Below, piece by piece: positions 30,738 through 31,350 of a DNA stretch of 31,350 nt. The first letter of the stretch is position 1. Every line of letters begins with the position of its first letter. Below the pieces are notes generated by a model that ran no database searches, was not told the origin of the DNA, and was given only the letters and a program-made list of their open reading frames with translations. This DNA is from a virus, in IMG/VR virus record IMGVR_UViG_3300027849_000037, positions 1 to 31,350 of that record; one strand, written 5' to 3'. The position numbers and the translations under genes were made by a program.

Positions 30738-30965
30738 TTAAATACTCACTATATTCTTTACACAGAAAGCTGTGGTAGTTTTTGTATCTTCTACCTTAAC
30801 TACTCCGTACCCAACTATTGGACTATTCACAAATTCATAACCTCTTGCTGTGCCTATGCGTACCAGTTCAACTCTACAGTCATTCAAGGTACTATAATTA
30901 AATATTATTACAGGCACTTGAGGCTGCCCATTAGCTAACATTGTTGCAAGTATAATAGCGTACAT
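30738..30965 (-). CDS. hypothetical exported or membrane-linked protein, 75 aa
   Basis: ATG 30965 overlaps the upstream stop (TAATG), which favours it over a GTG 6 bases earlier. The N-terminus (MYAIILATMLANGQPQVPV) looks like a short signal peptide or membrane anchor, followed by two cysteines (Cys30 and one near the end) that could form a disulfide outside the cytoplasm. No family is recognised. Confidence 0.7.
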   Translation of the reverse strand: MYAIILATMLANGQPQVPVIIFNYSTLNDCRVELVRIGTARGYEFVNSPIVGYGVVKVEDTKTTTAFCVKNIVSI

Positions 30966-31243
30966 TACCACTTTTCCCTATCAGCCCAATATGCTGCACT
31001 CAATTTACCCTTAGCAATGTTCTTACCATGCCTAGCCTTGAAGGACTTACGCTTGGCTTTCATCTTATCTGACTCACCTGCCTTTGGTTTACCTGCTGTA
31101 CTAGCACCTTGCTCACCAAAACGTATCATCTTAATTGTAGATCCTTCTTTGGCGAGTACTACATGCGACTTTGTAGGATGCTTAGGTGTACGCTTAGGCT
31201 TGTTGTAGCCAGAGAAGGTTTCGCCCCTGTACTCTATGCTCAT
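30965..31243 (-). CDS. conserved basic phage protein, 92 aa
   Basis: The product starts MSIEYRGETFSGYNKPKRTP and includes THPTKSHVV-like (KHPTKSHVVLAKEG), IRFGEQGASTAGKPKAGES and KRKSFKARHGKNIAKG, ending AAYWADREKW. I recognise this as a widely conserved small phage protein whose role is unknown; it is strongly basic. ATG 31243 follows AGGAGTATATA. Coupled to the next gene by TAATG. Confidence 0.82.
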   Translation of the reverse strand: MSIEYRGETFSGYNKPKRTPKHPTKSHVVLAKEGSTIKMIRFGEQGASTAGKPKAGESDKMKAKRKSFKARHGKNIAKGKLSAAYWADREKW

Positions 31244-31258
31244 TATATACTCCTAATA

Positions 31259-31350
31259 TTATCTAAAGTTTTTTCCTTCTGCCCAAACTATTAATGACAT
31301 TCGTTTACCTTTTGTAACAGGAGTAACTCTATGATTTAAAAAAGATGGAA
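31259..31350 (-). CDS. 3' end of a 2OG-Fe(II) oxygenase (partial)
   Basis: The frame is open to the right edge and ends at TAA. The visible tail includes NHRVTPVTKGKRMSLIVWAE, matching the C-terminal signature of 2-oxoglutarate/Fe(II) dioxygenases: the distal iron-binding His and, ten residues on, the Arg that holds 2-oxoglutarate. Phage members hydroxylate proteins or nucleic acid bases; the substrate here is unknown. The N-terminal half with HxD lies outside the window. Confidence 0.7.
   Translation of the reverse strand, partial: PSFLNHRVTPVTKGKRMSLIVWAEGKNFR

Overview
This window looks like part of a tailed-phage (podovirus-type) genome from a marine bacterial host. Three observations suggest this. 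First, there is a family A DNA polymerase with a DnaJ-like zinc knuckle inserted between its exonuclease and polymerase domains, a feature I associate with marine HMO-2011-type podophages. Second, there is a phage class II (adenosylcobalamin) ribonucleotide reductase. Third, there is a set of small late proteins of kinds I associate with marine phages. The host assignment is inference. No rRNA, tRNA, CRISPR array, insertion sequence or phage RNA polymerase was seen. The recognisable promoters are sigma70-like, so transcription probably uses host RNA polymerase.

The layout is two convergent arms meeting at a bidirectional terminator (17205-17240). The rightward arm (1-17198) starts with a consensus promoter (212-241), small unknown genes, a DUF932-type gene and a tyrosine integrase (2059-2952), which points to a temperate or integrating lifestyle. 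After a second promoter region (3614-3643) come an HNH/AP2 endonuclease, a free-standing primase, a Mom-like DNA-modification candidate, a second HNH endonuclease, small membrane and unknown proteins, a glutaredoxin, a SleB-like hydrolase and two paralogous HTH-like proteins. An AT-rich repeat region (8255-8354), possibly an origin, precedes the replicative helicase. The rest of the replication and recombination module follows: endonuclease VII, DNA polymerase, an SSB-like candidate, a Cas4/RecB-like exonuclease with four cysteines placed for an Fe-S cluster, a DUF3310 protein and a T7-type endonuclease I resolvase. A third promoter (15040-15067) drives the ribonucleotide reductase. Primase, helicase, polymerase, exonuclease and resolvase would copy and process the phage DNA; the reductase (with the glutaredoxin as a possible electron donor) would supply dNTPs.

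The leftward arm (31350-17254, minus strand) carries late functions: the end of a 2OG-Fe(II) oxygenase, a run of small conserved proteins, lysis-type genes (membrane proteins, an M15 endolysin, a holin-like protein), then, behind an internal promoter candidate, seven structural or ejection-type genes. These include a 647-residue protein with a long 11-residue (hendecad) repeat array and an 843-residue protein combining an ASCH-like segment with an HExxH metallopeptidase-like motif. Terminase, portal and capsid genes are not in the window and probably lie beyond its right edge.

Genes are tightly packed, many joined by ATGA or TAATG overlaps. There is no gene-free stretch longer than 300 bases; the largest gaps are 2953-3111, 3606-3708, 8269-8354 and 28566-28708, each described below.
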